From Euryarchaeota archaeon UBA106 (GTDB lineage: Archaea > Thermoplasmatota > Poseidoniia > Poseidoniales > Thalassarchaeaceae), in assembly GCA_002502365.1 (NCBI GenBank), contig DAOJ01000040.1, positions 1 through 13,947 of the forward strand: a stretch of 13,947 bases of DNA. Reading direction: 5' to 3'. A model generated the notes under the pieces. The model was not told where the DNA came from. It ran no database searches and worked only from the letters and a program-made list of their open reading frames with translations. Shown piece after piece: positions 13,870-13,947 of this stretch. The first letter of the stretch is position 1, and every line of letters begins with the position of its first letter. Made by a program: the position numbers and the translations under genes.

Positions 13870-13947
13870 ATGGGCATAGAGAGCAGATATGTGCTTCTGA
13901 TGGGGGTCTTCTTTGGAATTCTGCTAGGGGTAATTCACTTGCAAGTT
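13870..13947 (+). CDS. Start of a membrane or secreted protein (3'-partial)
   Basis: An ATG at 13870 opens a frame of 26 codons to the right edge. After a short charged start (MGIESR), the segment is a hydrophobic helix (YVLLMGVFFGILLGVI), consistent with a membrane anchor or signal sequence. No ribosome binding site precedes it, so it may be leaderless; TGCATAT at 13843-13849 is 21-27 bases upstream, a reasonable distance for a TATA-like box. It is divergent from the M20 peptidase gene. The function is unknown because most of the gene is outside the window. Confidence 0.5.
   Translation, partial: MGIESRYVLLMGVFFGILLGVIHLQV

Noticed and set aside
1..13947. CRISPR array, insertion sequence, prophage or defence system
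   Set aside because: No regularly spaced repeats, transposase, integrase, phage or defence genes are visible; the content is core housekeeping plus a few unknowns.

Overview
The window looks like a core chromosomal segment of a euryarchaeon. The best fit is a marine Thermoplasmatota lineage such as Poseidoniales (Marine Group II), though that placement is an inference. The archaeal signs are the order secE-spt5-L11-L1-L10-L12, ribosomal stalk proteins L10 (P0) and L12 (P1) sharing the acidic GLGxLFG tail, an AK6/Fap7-type adenylate kinase, an archaeal YchF-like GTPase with a TGS domain, and a RaSEA-type archaeosine radical SAM enzyme. Shine-Dalgarno sites are mostly GGTGA or GAGG. Several starts are GTG and some genes look leaderless. 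I found no tRNA, rRNA, CRISPR array, insertion sequence or phage gene.

Layout. 1-1224 (+): AK6-like kinase (probably cut by the left edge), then a CDP-alcohol phosphatidyltransferase whose last membrane helix appears to have moved into another frame. 1306-2424 (+): FtsZ. 2528-6123 (+): Sec61-gamma/SecE, a long Spt5 with a Nudix-like N-terminal domain, an L11 without its N-terminal domain, L1, L10 and L12. These couple protein export, elongation control and the ribosomal L1 and GTPase-associated stalks. 6256-7542 (-): YchF-like GTPase, convergent with L12. 7611-9531 (-): a small two-helix membrane protein followed at once by a 12-13-helix protein that resembles heme-copper oxidase subunit I but lacks its metal ligands. 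9622-10713 (-): RaSEA-like protein, divergent from 10837-11562 (+), a membrane-anchored hexapeptide acyltransferase. 11574-12221 (-): acidic coiled-coil protein. 12333-13745 (-): M20 metallopeptidase. 13870 to the right edge (+): start of a membrane or secreted protein. No gene-free stretch exceeds 300 bases.

The most unusual content is not a mobile system but domain-level change in normally invariant genes: Spt5 with an extra Nudix-like domain, L11 reduced to its rRNA-binding half, and an oxidase-like protein stripped of heme and copper ligands. Compact perfect hairpins sit between many genes, and the divergent region at 10.7-10.84 kb carries two inverted repeats. All family assignments and alignments were made by eye from the sequence, without database searches.
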